DNA from: an uncultured Spirochaetota bacterium
GTDB taxonomy: Bacteria; Spirochaetota; Spirochaetia; Treponematales; UBA12059
Assembly: GCA_937873275.1 (NCBI GenBank)
Contig: CALMRC010000121.1
Span: 1-37,765, forward strand
Reading direction: 5' to 3'
DNA: 37,765 nt
Shown here: piece by piece, positions 1 to 7,487 of the stretch
Layout: each line of letters opens with the position of its first letter
How positions within the stretch are numbered: position 1 is the first letter of the stretch
Position numbers and translations under genes: made by a program
The notes under the pieces: generated by a model
Databases searched by the model: none
What the model saw: only the letters and a program-made list of their open reading frames with translations
What the model was told of the DNA's origin: nothing

Positions 1-53
1 CTGGCGGGGTGTTTTCTGTCCCGGGACGGGGGATGACGGCCCCGGACCGTCGC

Positions 54-1280
54 TCAGCGGCCTCCCCGACCGCGGAGCCGGGTCCGGATCCCTAGTATCC
101 CCGCGATACCGTGCCGGAGCTTCGTGAGGGTCCCCGGACGGGTCGCCGCCAGGCGTTCCAGGAGCTCCCCGGTGTCCCGGGGAGGGACCCGGGCGGACCG
201 GAGAGGTTCCAGCCGGAGGGCCTCGACCTTGCAGGCCGCCACGCAGACCCCGCAGCCGATGCATCGGCCCTCCAGGATCCGGGCGGTGCCCCGGCCGCCG
301 GGCCGGGAGACCGGCCCGTCCAGGACGATCGCCTCCATGGGGCAGATCCGGACGCAGGCGCCGCAGGCGATGCAGCGGTCCGGCTCCGAAATAGCCCGGT
401 GATTGGTGGCCACGAAGTCCGCGGGACGCTTCATGGCCTTGACCACCGCCAGGAGGCCGCAGCAGTCCCCGCAACAGGCGCACAGGAACTGGGGTTCCCG
501 CTCGTTGGAGGGCTGCATCACGAGGCCTTCCCGTTGGTTGAGATCCGCTATCTTTAGCGCCTCGTCGGTATCCACGGGACGCCCCCAGCCTTCCCGGACC
601 ACCGTGTCCGCGTAATCCCGGAAGACCATACAGAGTTCCCGGCGATCCGTGGACTTGCAGGGCTTGCCGGCCAGGTCGGCGGCCCGGCGGCAGATGCAGT
701 CCAGGACGGCGATCCGGCCTCCCGCGTTCCGGATCAGGGAGCGGACCTCGTCGTACTCGGCGACGCGGTGCTCGGGCCGGATCGCCGCGTTGATCGGGAT
801 CACCCGTGTCTGGGGCTCCCCGGTGGTCAGGAGCTCCAGGCCGTAGCCCCGGCGCATAAAATCCACGGTGTCCTGTACGAGCTCCCGGGAGAGCCGGGCG
901 ATCTGCATCTCGTACATCCCCACCACGAAGGGCAGAAGGGCGAAGGTCCCGTCCGTACCCCGCATCAGGATGCTCCCCTTGGACGCCATGGATCGCAGGA
1001 TGGAGGCGAGGCCGGAATCTCTCGGGGCGTCACCGTCGGTCCGTACGGGGTCGTGCCCCGCAACGCGGGCCAAGCCGCCGAGGTCGACTCCGCGGGAGGC
1101 CAAGGCCTCCGCGACTTCCGGCACGCTCCGGAACCTCCAGAAAAGTCCCAGGGCCGCCCGGGCTTCGGCCGGGGAAAACAGCCTCCGGAGGATACGGATT
1201 CCCGCCCGGCCCCGGGGGAATCCCACGGGCAGGGAGTCGAGATGGCGGCGGAGCTCGGCGTAGGTTTTCCGGGAATCCAT
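54..1280 (-). CDS. 4Fe-4S ferredoxin-domain protein with winged-helix-like N-terminus
   Basis: 408 aa. The C-terminal third holds two ferredoxin-type clusters, CIACGACVRICP and CIGCGVCVAACK, each with the C-x2-C-x2-C-x3-C pattern of a [4Fe-4S] site. Further cysteines precede them (CICRRAADLAGKPC and CACCGDCCG), so a third metal site is possible. The first ~120 residues are helical and Arg-rich and could be a winged-helix-like or docking region. There is no signal peptide, so it is probably a cytoplasmic electron-transfer or redox-sensing protein. Related proteins are common in anaerobes but their partners are not settled. The ATG at 1280 has no Shine-Dalgarno sequence. A good promoter (TTGACG-N17-CATTCT) ends 6 nt before the ATG, so the mRNA is probably leaderless. 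It diverges from the exported-protein gene at 1449. Function beyond Fe-S binding is not recognised. Confidence 0.8.
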   Translation of the reverse strand: MDSRKTYAELRRHLDSLPVGFPRGRAGIRILRRLFSPAEARAALGLFWRFRSVPEVAEALASRGVDLGGLARVAGHDPVRTDGDAPRDSGLASILRSMASKGSILMRGTDGTFALLPFVVGMYEMQIARLSRELVQDTVDFMRRGYGLELLTTGEPQTRVIPINAAIRPEHRVAEYDEVRSLIRNAGGRIAVLDCICRRAADLAGKPCKSTDRRELCMVFRDYADTVVREGWGRPVDTDEALKIADLNQREGLVMQPSNEREPQFLCACCGDCCGLLAVVKAMKRPADFVATNHRAISEPDRCIACGACVRICPMEAIVLDGPVSRPGGRGTARILEGRCIGCGVCVAACKVEALRLEPLRSARVPPRDTGELLERLAATRPGTLTKLRHGIAGILGIRTRLRGRGGR

Positions 1281-1286
1281 GCCCGA

Positions 1287-1315
1287 AGAATGACGGATGC
1301 GGGGGTCCTCGTCAA
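1287..1315 (-). promoter_or_regulatory. Promoter of the Fe-S protein gene (leaderless)
   Basis: On the minus strand, -35 TTGACG (1315-1310), a 17-bp spacer and -10 CATTCT (1292-1287). Only 6 nt separate the -10 box from the ATG at 1280, which places the expected transcription start on the start codon. Confidence 0.6.
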
Positions 1316-1363
1316 CCTGGAAAGTCGGCGCGATTTGAGGATGTTTTCGGCGGAAATCGGGGA

Positions 1364-1369
1364 TATACT
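1364..1369 (+). promoter_or_regulatory. -10 box of the exported-protein gene
   Basis: TATACT at 1364-1369, identical to the -10 boxes used elsewhere in the window. The -35 is weak (TGTTTT, 1342-1347, 16-bp spacer). This would give a leader of about 70 nt, with a short CCGGG/CCCGG hairpin and an AAGGAGG ribosome-binding site at 1437-1443. Confidence 0.5.
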
Positions 1370-1448
1370 ATCGAGTGGACGGGGTTGTCCGGACCAAGTT
1401 CCGCTCGAATGCGCCGGGTCTCCCCGGACCTCGAACAAGGAGGCAACC

Positions 1449-1973
1449 GTGAAGAAAGCGATCGTCCTGGCCGCATTAATCGCCATGCTCGCCGTCCCGG
1501 CCTTCGCCCAGTGGCGGGTGGACATCGGGGCGGAGATTCCCTTCCTGGTCGGCATCACGGACACCAGCAACGACTACAGCGATTTCTTGAGCTACATGTT
1601 CCTCGTGCCCACGGGAACCATAGCCTACAACTTCGGGCTCGGGCCCCTGAACCTGGGGGTGGGCGGAAAGCTGTATACTCTGATCGTCGAGAGCGTGATC
1701 TATCCCATGGCCTACGCGGAGCTCGACTTCGACCCGATGGTGATCAATCTGTCCGCCGGCGGATTCGGCTTCTTGTTCTTCGGTCTCATGACCTCCTTCG
1801 AGACCGGAGCCCTCATGATACCCGAGCTATCCGTCCAGTTCAAACTGGGCAAGAGCTTCCGCCTCGGAGTCGGCGCGATGACGTTCATCGGCACCGACAT
1901 TAACCAGAGTTACTTCCCCTACATAGCCTACGCGTCCGCGAAGTTCCGCATCCCCCTGGGCAAGAAGGACTGA
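1449..1973 (+). CDS. Small exported (probable outer-membrane/periplasmic) protein
   Basis: 174 aa from a GTG start chosen because AAGGAGG lies 5 nt upstream (1437-1443) and a classical signal peptide follows: a KK start, a hydrophobic core, and a likely cleavage after AFA near residue 20. The frame is open far upstream, but that part only mirrors the opposite-strand gene. The mature protein alternates hydrophobic and polar stretches rich in Gly, Phe and Tyr, as in small beta-barrels or outer-membrane lipoprotein-like folds, and ends in IPLGKKD. There is no Cys lipobox. It may be an outer-membrane barrel of the kind seen in free-living spirochaetes, but no family is recognised. It is probably monocistronic: its own -10 lies at 1364 and a strong hairpin follows the stop. 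Confidence 0.75.
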   Translation: MKKAIVLAALIAMLAVPAFAQWRVDIGAEIPFLVGITDTSNDYSDFLSYMFLVPTGTIAYNFGLGPLNLGVGGKLYTLIVESVIYPMAYAELDFDPMVINLSAGGFGFLFFGLMTSFETGALMIPELSVQFKLGKSFRLGVGAMTFIGTDINQSYFPYIAYASAKFRIPLGKKD

Positions 1974-1980
1974 TCGATCC

Positions 1981-2009
1981 GCCTGCCCGGGACCCGGTTC
2001 CGGGCAGGC
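1981..2009 (+). terminator. Hairpin after the exported-protein gene
   Basis: A perfect 10-bp stem, GCCTGCCCGG (1981-1990) with CCGGGCAGGC (2000-2009), and a 9-nt loop, starting 7 nt after the stop codon. There is no U-run. It probably terminates transcription or stabilises the 3' end, and separates this unit from the murE promoter 4 nt downstream. Confidence 0.65.
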
Positions 2010-2013
2010 CGCC

Positions 2014-2042
2014 TTGCGCAAGGACGCGGCGGTCGCTACCAT
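2014..2042 (+). promoter_or_regulatory. murE promoter (leaderless)
   Basis: TTGCGC (2014-2019), 17 bp, TACCAT (2037-2042), then 7 nt to the ATG at 2050. The TTG at 2014 could be misread as a start codon but fits better as the -35 box. There is no Shine-Dalgarno sequence before the ATG. Confidence 0.6.
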
Positions 2043-2049
2043 AGGCCGC

Positions 2050-3600
2050 ATGACGCGCCGCCTATCGGACCTCCTTCCCAGCCTGCCCGCCTACGAGCTC
2101 GCCGGACCGGCGGATATACCGATAACCGGAATCGCCTACGACTCCCGGGACGTGCGCCCGGGATTCCTGTTTTTCGCCCTGCCGGGCCTCCACGCGGACG
2201 GCCACGACTTCATCGACAAGGCCCTGGACGCGGGAGCCTCCGGCGTCGTCCATTCCCGGAAACCCGGCCCCCCAAGACCGGGGGTGTCCTACCTGCGGGT
2301 GCCCGATTCCCGGTTCGCCCTGTCCCCCGTCGCGGACGCCTTCTACGGGCACCCCTCCCGGAACCTCGGGGTCGTGGGGGTGACGGGCACCGAGGGCAAG
2401 AGCACGACGGTCTACCTGATCTGGCAGCTGCTGAACCTCTCGGGGGCCCGGGCGGGTTTCTTCTCCACCGTCATGTCCGATTCGGGCGCCGGGGAGGTTC
2501 CGAACCCCGAGCACCAGACCACCCCGGAGGCCAACGCGGTCCACCGGATGCTGGCCTCCATGCGGGACGCGGGGTACGAGTACGCGGTGGTGGAATCCTC
2601 CTCCCACGGTCTTTCCCCCCGCACCAACCGGCTGGGGGACGTGGCCTTCGACGTGGGGGTCATGACCAACGTGACTCACGAGCACCTGGAGTTCCACGGG
2701 ACCGTGGAGCAGTACCGGCACGACAAGGCCAACCTGTTCCGAGCCCTGGATCGGGTGGATCATCGCAAGACGATCGCCGGCCGGGAGATCGAGGTTCCCT
2801 CCTTCGGGGTCGTGAACGCGGACGACCCCGTGTCGGACCTGTTCCGCCGCGCCTGCCGCGGACCGGTGCTCTCCTTCGGCGCAGCGGACGTCCCGGCGGA
2901 CGCCCTCGCGCGGGAAATCGCCTCCGACGCGCGCGGCGCCTCCTTCGAGTACGTCGAGGAAGGCTCGTCCTATCCGGCCCGTATCGAACTGCCCGGGGAG
3001 TTCAACGTCCGGAACGCCTTGGCGGCCCTCCTGGTCGTCTCCCGCCTCCGGGGGATCCCGGCTCGGGATCTCCTCCCCCTCCTGCCGAGGCTGAAACCGG
3101 TCCGGGGCCGGATGACCGTCGTGGATAAAGGCCAGGACTTCGAGGTGATCGTGGACTATGCCCACACGCCCTCCTCCTTCCAGGCCATCCTCCCCCCCCT
3201 GAAGGACCGGATACCGGGCCGGATGATCTGCGTCTTCGGTTCCGGGGGCGAGCGGGACACGGAAAAGCGTCCCCTCCAAGGCCGCATCGCCGCGGAATAC
3301 TGCGACATCGTCATCCTTTCCGACGAGGATCCCCGCGGCGAGGACCCCATGGCTCTTCTGGAGGACATCGCCGCGGGCTGCCCCGGGCTGCCCCGGGGGG
3401 AACGGCTCTTCCTGATCCCGGATCGGAAAGCCGCGATCCGCAAGGCCTTCGCCCTGGCGCGACCGGGGGACCTCGTCCTTCTCCTGGGCAAGGGACACGA
3501 GAATTCCATCATCTACGCCCGGGGAGCCATCCCTTGGGACGAAATAGCCGAGGCCGAAGCCGCCCTGGCCGAACTCGATCACGAAAGGTCCGCTCGATGA
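2050..3600 (+). CDS. murE: UDP-N-acetylmuramoyl-tripeptide synthetase MurE
   Basis: 516 aa, a normal length for MurE. It adds the third stem-peptide residue to UDP-MurNAc-L-Ala-D-Glu in the cytoplasm. Visible features are the N-terminal MurE domain, the ATP loop VTGTEGKSTT (near residues 111-120), a central ligase domain with the SSSHGL and TNVTHEHLEFHGT motifs, a DYAHTPSSF segment, and a C-terminal domain with LLLGKGHE. The specificity loop reads SDEDPRGEDP (DEDPR at about residues 425-429). Enzymes that add meso-diaminopimelate usually show DNPR, so the Asn is replaced here. Spirochaetes use L-ornithine, which could be the substrate, but the motif alone cannot decide it. The ATG at 2050 is preferred over the upstream TTG at 2014. 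The stop overlaps the ddl start (ATGA). Confidence 0.95.
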   Translation: MTRRLSDLLPSLPAYELAGPADIPITGIAYDSRDVRPGFLFFALPGLHADGHDFIDKALDAGASGVVHSRKPGPPRPGVSYLRVPDSRFALSPVADAFYGHPSRNLGVVGVTGTEGKSTTVYLIWQLLNLSGARAGFFSTVMSDSGAGEVPNPEHQTTPEANAVHRMLASMRDAGYEYAVVESSSHGLSPRTNRLGDVAFDVGVMTNVTHEHLEFHGTVEQYRHDKANLFRALDRVDHRKTIAGREIEVPSFGVVNADDPVSDLFRRACRGPVLSFGAADVPADALAREIASDARGASFEYVEEGSSYPARIELPGEFNVRNALAALLVVSRLRGIPARDLLPLLPRLKPVRGRMTVVDKGQDFEVIVDYAHTPSSFQAILPPLKDRIPGRMICVFGSGGERDTEKRPLQGRIAAEYCDIVILSDEDPRGEDPMALLEDIAAGCPGLPRGERLFLIPDRKAAIRKAFALARPGDLVLLLGKGHENSIIYARGAIPWDEIAEAEAALAELDHERSAR

Positions 3601-4682
3601 AAACCACGATCCTGTACGGAGGCCGATCCGGCGAGCACGAGGTCTCCCTGGTCTCCGCCGCCAGCGTCCTCCGCCACCTCCCCGCATCCCACGAACCGAC
3701 CCTGATCGGGATCGACCGGGACGGCGTCTGGTACCTGCAGACCGAGGAAGCCGTCGCTGAAGCCCGGACCGGCACCGGGCCCCTGGGAATCCGGAAGGAC
3801 GAAGCCCGGATCGCGGCGGCCGTACCCGGCCGCGGCCTGGCCCTCCTGTCCGGAGCGCCGATCCCGACGGACGTGGTCCTCCCCGTCTTGCACGGGACCT
3901 TCGGGGAGGACGGCACCGTCCAGGGCCTCCTGGAAACCGCCGGCCTGGCCTACGCCGGGGCGGACGTCCTGGGCAGCGCGGTGGCCATGGACAAGGAGGT
4001 CTCCAAGGCCCTCTGGGCCCGGGCGGGGCTTCCCGTCCCGCCCTTCCGGACGGTCCGTCCCGCGGACCTGGAGGCCCCCCGTCTCCAGGCCCTCCGGGCC
4101 GACCTGGAAACCTCCTTCGGGTACCCCATGTTCGCCAAACCCGCCTGCGCGGGCTCCAGCGTGGGCACCTCGAAGATCGAGGGTCCCGAGGGACTCCTCC
4201 CCGCCCTCCGGTCCGCCCTGGAATGGGGGTCCAAGGCCCTGGTGGAGCCCTTCCTCCGGGCCCGGGAGCTGGAATGCTCGGTCGTGGGGAACGATGCGCC
4301 CGTGGCGTACCCGCCCGGGGAGATCGTGAGCTCCCACGATTTTTACGATTACGAGGCCAAGTACGTGGATCCGGACGGCGCGCGACTCCTCATCCCCGCT
4401 CCGGTGCCGGCGGAGACTTCCCGGCTCGTCATGGACATAGCCGTCCGGGCCTACAAGCTGGCCGCCCTGACCGGAATGGCCCGGATCGACTTCTTCCTGG
4501 ACAAGAAGGACGGAGCGGTCTACCTGAACGAGGCGAACACCATCCCGGGATTCACCAACATCTCCATGTTTCCCAAGATGTGCGAGGCCGGCGGACTTCC
4601 GTACCCGGAACTCCTGGACCTCCTGGCCCGCCTCGGCATCGAGCGCAAGCAGGAGCGGGACGGGATCCGGTACGCCCGGTAG
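3597..4682 (+). CDS. ddl: D-alanine-D-alanine ligase
   Basis: 361 aa. It joins two D-alanines with ATP to make the terminal dipeptide of the peptidoglycan stem. The N-terminal GRSGEHEVSLVSA loop, the LHGTFGEDGTVQG segment, the MDKEVSKALWARAG region, the ATP-grasp stretch with KPACAGSSVG, and the metal-binding end (ARIDFFLDKKDG, then NEANTIPGFT) are all present. The ATG at 3597 overlaps the murE stop by 4 nt and is preceded by AAAGG. The two genes are therefore translationally coupled and together make late precursors of the cell wall. It ends just before an unusually A+T-rich patch. Confidence 0.95.
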   Translation: MKTTILYGGRSGEHEVSLVSAASVLRHLPASHEPTLIGIDRDGVWYLQTEEAVAEARTGTGPLGIRKDEARIAAAVPGRGLALLSGAPIPTDVVLPVLHGTFGEDGTVQGLLETAGLAYAGADVLGSAVAMDKEVSKALWARAGLPVPPFRTVRPADLEAPRLQALRADLETSFGYPMFAKPACAGSSVGTSKIEGPEGLLPALRSALEWGSKALVEPFLRARELECSVVGNDAPVAYPPGEIVSSHDFYDYEAKYVDPDGARLLIPAPVPAETSRLVMDIAVRAYKLAALTGMARIDFFLDKKDGAVYLNEANTIPGFTNISMFPKMCEAGGLPYPELLDLLARLGIERKQERDGIRYAR

Positions 4683-4756
4683 CCCCGGATTCCGGCCCCG
4701 GACGCCCCCCGGATACGGCGCTCGGGGCCGCCGGCCGCATAAAGATGCACGGGCCG

Positions 4757-4782
4757 TTCTATAAATATCTATGTTATAAGAA
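4757..4782. promoter_or_regulatory. A+T-rich near-palindrome upstream of rocD
   Basis: TTCTATAA (4757-4764) and TTATAAGAA (4774-4782) form an imperfect inverted repeat in a strikingly A+T-rich patch of an otherwise G+C-rich window, about 40 bp upstream of the rocD -10. It could be a regulator site or an UP-like element. No specific regulator is identified. Confidence 0.35.
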
Positions 4783-4798
4783 ATTAGCAAGATGCCCC

Positions 4799-4828
4799 TT
4801 GGCGGGATCCCGTTCGGGATGCTATACT
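4799..4828 (+). promoter_or_regulatory. rocD promoter
   Basis: TTGGCG (4799-4804), 18 bp, TATACT (4823-4828). The start is expected near 4835, giving a leader of about 29 nt with a GAGGAGGA ribosome-binding site at 4852-4859. Confidence 0.6.
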
Positions 4829-4836
4829 GACGGCCT

Positions 4837-4851
4837 GGTTCCACAGGAACC
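4837..4851 (+). promoter_or_regulatory. GGTTCC-aca-GGAACC palindrome in the rocD leader
   Basis: A perfect 6-bp inverted repeat with a 3-nt centre, lying between the predicted transcription start and the ribosome-binding site, which it touches. It could be a repressor operator or a small hairpin at the 5' end of the mRNA. Confidence 0.4.
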
Positions 4852-4863
4852 GAGGAGGATTTC

Positions 4864-6063
4864 ATGAAGACCCAGGAATACATCGATCTGGACGAGAAAT
4901 ACGGAGCCCACAACTACCATCCGCTCCCCGTCGTCCTCTCCAAGGCCAAGGGCGTCAAGGTGATCGACCCGGAGGGCAAGGAGTACTTCGATTTCCTGTC
5001 CGCCTATTCCGCGGTCAACCAGGGGCACCTGCATCCCAAGATCGTAAAGGCCGTGCGGGACCAGCTGGACCGGGTCACCCTGACCAGCCGGGCCTTCCAC
5101 AACGACAAGATGGGCCTGTTCCTCAAGAAGCTCTGCGAGTTCACGGGGTACGAGATGGCCCTGCCCATGAACACCGGCGCCGAGGCCGTGGAGACCGCCA
5201 TCAAGGCCGCCCGCCGCTGGGGCGTGGAGGTCAAGGGCGTCCAGAACGGCAAGCAGGAGATCATCTGCATGGAGGACAACTTCCACGGCCGGACTCTGGC
5301 CGCGATCTCCATGTCCAACGATCCCGATTCCACGGTCAATTACGGCCCCTACGCCCCGGGTTTCATCCGGGTGCCCTACCAGGACATCGCGGCCTTCGAG
5401 AAGGCGATCACTCCCAACACGGTCGCCGTGATCCTGGAGCCCATCCAGGGCGAGGCGGGCGTCGTGGTCCCGCCGGACGGCTACCTCAAGGCCGTCCGGG
5501 CGCTCTGCGACAAGAACAAGATGCTCTTCATCGCGGACGAGGTCCAGACGGGGTTCTGCCGGACCGGGAAGCGCTTCGCCTGGGAGCACGAGAACGCCCG
5601 TCCCGACATTATGTGCCTGGGCAAGGCCCTGGGCGGCGGGATCATGCCGATCTCCGCGATCGTGGCGGACCACGGGGTCATGAAGGTCTTCACCCCCGGG
5701 ACCCACGGCTCCACCTTCGGCGGCAACCCCCTGGCGGGCGCCGTGGGAATCGCCGCGTTGGAGGTCCTGGAGGAAGGTAAACTCGAGGAGAACGCCGAAC
5801 GGCTGGGCAAGATCTTCCGGGAGGAGGTCGCCAAGATCCCCTGCAAGAAGATGGTCCTGGTCCGCGGAAAGGGCCTTCTGAACGCCATCGTATTCGTGAA
5901 GGGCTTCGAAGCCTGGAACGTCTGCCTGGCCCTCCGGGACGCGGGCCTCCTGGCCAAGCAGACCCACGGGAACATCATCCGGTTCGCGCCTCCCCTCGTG
6001 ATCAACGAGAAGGAGCTCCGGGAGGCCGTGGACATCATCCGGTCGGTCTTAGTCAAGATCTGA
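4864..6063 (+). CDS. rocD: Ornithine aminotransferase (ornithine-oxo-acid transaminase)
   Basis: 399 aa class-III PLP aminotransferase that interconverts L-ornithine plus 2-oxoglutarate with glutamate 5-semialdehyde plus glutamate. Family marks are YHPLPVVLSKAKG near the N-terminus, MNTGAEAVETAIKAARRW, the FHGRTLAAISMS stretch, EPIQGEAGVVVPP, the PLP aspartate in FIADEVQTGFCRTG, the Schiff-base lysine in CLGKALGGG, and the GSTFGGNPLA loop. Length and motifs are typical of RocD rather than of acetylornithine aminotransferase. The ATG follows GAGGAGGATTTC. It is downstream of murE-ddl but has its own promoter. It could degrade ornithine/arginine or, running in reverse, supply ornithine for the cell wall. 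Confidence 0.9.
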   Translation: MKTQEYIDLDEKYGAHNYHPLPVVLSKAKGVKVIDPEGKEYFDFLSAYSAVNQGHLHPKIVKAVRDQLDRVTLTSRAFHNDKMGLFLKKLCEFTGYEMALPMNTGAEAVETAIKAARRWGVEVKGVQNGKQEIICMEDNFHGRTLAAISMSNDPDSTVNYGPYAPGFIRVPYQDIAAFEKAITPNTVAVILEPIQGEAGVVVPPDGYLKAVRALCDKNKMLFIADEVQTGFCRTGKRFAWEHENARPDIMCLGKALGGGIMPISAIVADHGVMKVFTPGTHGSTFGGNPLAGAVGIAALEVLEEGKLEENAERLGKIFREEVAKIPCKKMVLVRGKGLLNAIVFVKGFEAWNVCLALRDAGLLAKQTHGNIIRFAPPLVINEKELREAVDIIRSVLVKI

Positions 6064-6099
6064 TCGAGTAGCCGCGTACCGGTCTGGATCGGTCCGAGT

Positions 6100-6125
6100 C
6101 GCCCCGGAAGCCCGCTTCCGGGGCG
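6100..6125. terminator. Bidirectional terminator hairpin between rocD and the histidine kinase
   Basis: A perfect 11-bp stem, CGCCCCGGAAG (6100-6110) with CTTCCGGGGCG (6115-6125), and a CCCG loop, between two convergent genes. A modest T-rich stretch (GCCTTGTCT) follows on the + strand. Confidence 0.75.
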
Positions 6126-6132
6126 GCCTTGT

Positions 6133-7365
6133 CTAGGGCTCCAAGGGCAGCCGGACTTCGAAGACGGATCCACCGCCCTCCCGGGGCCGGTAGGTCAGGG
6201 TGCCTCCCGCGGTCCGGGCCCATTTGGCGGACAAGGCCAGCCCGATCCCCGACCCCTTCTCCTTCGTCGTATGGAAGGGCTCGAAGAGCCGGGGTTCCTC
6301 CTGGGGATCCACCCCGGCACCCCGGTCCTGGACGGACAGCACGACCTGTCCCCTCCGGATCGAGCAGGACACCTCCGCGACGGGGTCCTCCCTCCCCTCC
6401 ATGCTCTCCAGGGCGTTTCGGGTCAGGTTGTCCAGGATGTCCGTCAGCCGTCCCCGATCCATCCGGACCGAGGCTTCCGCCGGAACGGAATCCAGGATCC
6501 GGGCTCTACCGCCGTGCCTCCGTCCCCACCCTTCCAGGAACTCTCCCAGCGCGATCCGTTCCGGGGCGCCTTCCCCGCTTCGGAGGAACTCCCGGATCCG
6601 ATCCACCAGGCTCCCGAGTCTGCGGATCTCCTCGTCGATGATGCGGAACCCTTCCTCGGCGCCGCCGCCCACCGTCCGGGCCAGAAGGGCGCTCTGCACC
6701 CGTATGACCCCCAGGGGATTCTTGATCTCGTGGGCCAGAGTGCGGGCGGCCTCCCCGAGCTGGACCAGCTCCCGGTTCCGGTACTCCCGGTCCCGGAGGT
6801 CGAGATTCCTGCGGTACAAATGCACCAGCGCCAGGTACGCCGCCCCGAGGGCCGCGGTGATGGCCAGGGCTCCCAGGGTCAGGGCCCTCTGCTCCGCCCG
6901 GAAGGGTCCCAGGCCGTATTCGATGTAGGCGAACCGGGCGGACCCGCCCATCGGCATCATCATGCCGCTCCCGGGACGGTCCGGTCGTCCGGGTACCGGC
7001 CGGCGCATGGGGTCCATGCCGAAAGGACGGACCAGGATGAAGGAGGTATCGGTGAATCTCCGGGCGGACGCGGGATCCTGGAGGATTTGGGGATCCAGAT
7101 AATCCGGGGTCCGGCCGTACTGATAGAGCCGGGTTCCGTCCGCCCGGTACAGACCGAAGCCCAGGATGCGGTCGTCCGGGGGCATGACCACCCCGGGATC
7201 CCGGTACATGTCCGTCAGGGCCGTCAGGGCCCGGAAGACCTCGTACTCCGCGTAGAGCCTCCGGGTGGACCGTTCCCGCAATACGAAGGCCCAGACCAGG
7301 GCCAGGATGCAGACCACCCCGGCCGCGGTCCCGACCGTGAAGATCACCGTCCGAATCCGTTTCAT
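6133..7365 (-). CDS. Orphan membrane sensor histidine kinase
   Basis: 410 aa. It has TM1 at about residues 7-29, a ~130-residue extracytoplasmic sensor region, TM2 at about 162-184, a HisKA domain with the phospho-acceptor His212 in LAHEIKNPLG, and an HATPase domain (N box ILDNLTRNALESM, G box QDRGAGVD, then FEPFHTTKEKGSGIGLALS). The architecture is NtrB/ZraS-like. The sensor region carries a Met-rich loop (M117, M120, M135-137, M139, in SGMMMPMGG), a pattern that in other proteins can bind soft metals such as Cu(I). No response regulator lies nearby, so it is an orphan kinase. The ATG has no Shine-Dalgarno sequence and lies 8 nt after TATACT, so a leaderless mRNA is likely. It diverges from the TPR gene. 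Confidence 0.88.
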   Translation of the reverse strand: MKRIRTVIFTVGTAAGVVCILALVWAFVLRERSTRRLYAEYEVFRALTALTDMYRDPGVVMPPDDRILGFGLYRADGTRLYQYGRTPDYLDPQILQDPASARRFTDTSFILVRPFGMDPMRRPVPGRPDRPGSGMMMPMGGSARFAYIEYGLGPFRAEQRALTLGALAITAALGAAYLALVHLYRRNLDLRDREYRNRELVQLGEAARTLAHEIKNPLGVIRVQSALLARTVGGGAEEGFRIIDEEIRRLGSLVDRIREFLRSGEGAPERIALGEFLEGWGRRHGGRARILDSVPAEASVRMDRGRLTDILDNLTRNALESMEGREDPVAEVSCSIRRGQVVLSVQDRGAGVDPQEEPRLFEPFHTTKEKGSGIGLALSAKWARTAGGTLTYRPREGGGSVFEVRLPLEP

Positions 7366-7373
7366 GGTCCCGT

Positions 7374-7402
7374 AGTATATCCCGCCCGCGGACGCGCAGG
7401 AA
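7374..7402 (-). promoter_or_regulatory. Histidine kinase promoter (leaderless)
   Basis: On the minus strand, TTCCTG (7402-7397), 17 bp, TATACT (7379-7374), then 8 nt to the ATG at 7365. The -35 is weak and the -10 is strong. Confidence 0.5.
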
Positions 7403-7452
7403 GGCCGGCGGTCGATCCTGAAGTCCCCGCCACGCTTTTCCGGCCCTTCGTA

Positions 7453-7481
7453 TTGCCCCTGCCGCGGGAGCCGGGTAAAAT
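7453..7481 (+). promoter_or_regulatory. TPR-gene promoter (leaderless)
   Basis: TTGCCC (7453-7458), exactly 17 bp, TAAAAT (7476-7481), then 6 nt to the ATG at 7488. No ribosome-binding site is present. Confidence 0.65.
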
Positions 7482-7487
7482 CGATCC

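Noticed and set aside
1..53. GTCCCGGGAC palindrome near the window start as a terminator
   Set aside because: A self-complementary core without a loop and only a short A/T stretch; too weak to call.
768..1448. Upstream extension of the exported-protein gene
   Set aside because: This part lies antisense to the Fe-S gene. The GTG at 1449 has a perfect ribosome-binding site and starts a signal peptide.
4736..4790. A+T-rich patch as a foreign insertion or tRNA gene
   Set aside because: It is too short, has no cloverleaf potential, and sits where promoter or regulator DNA is expected.
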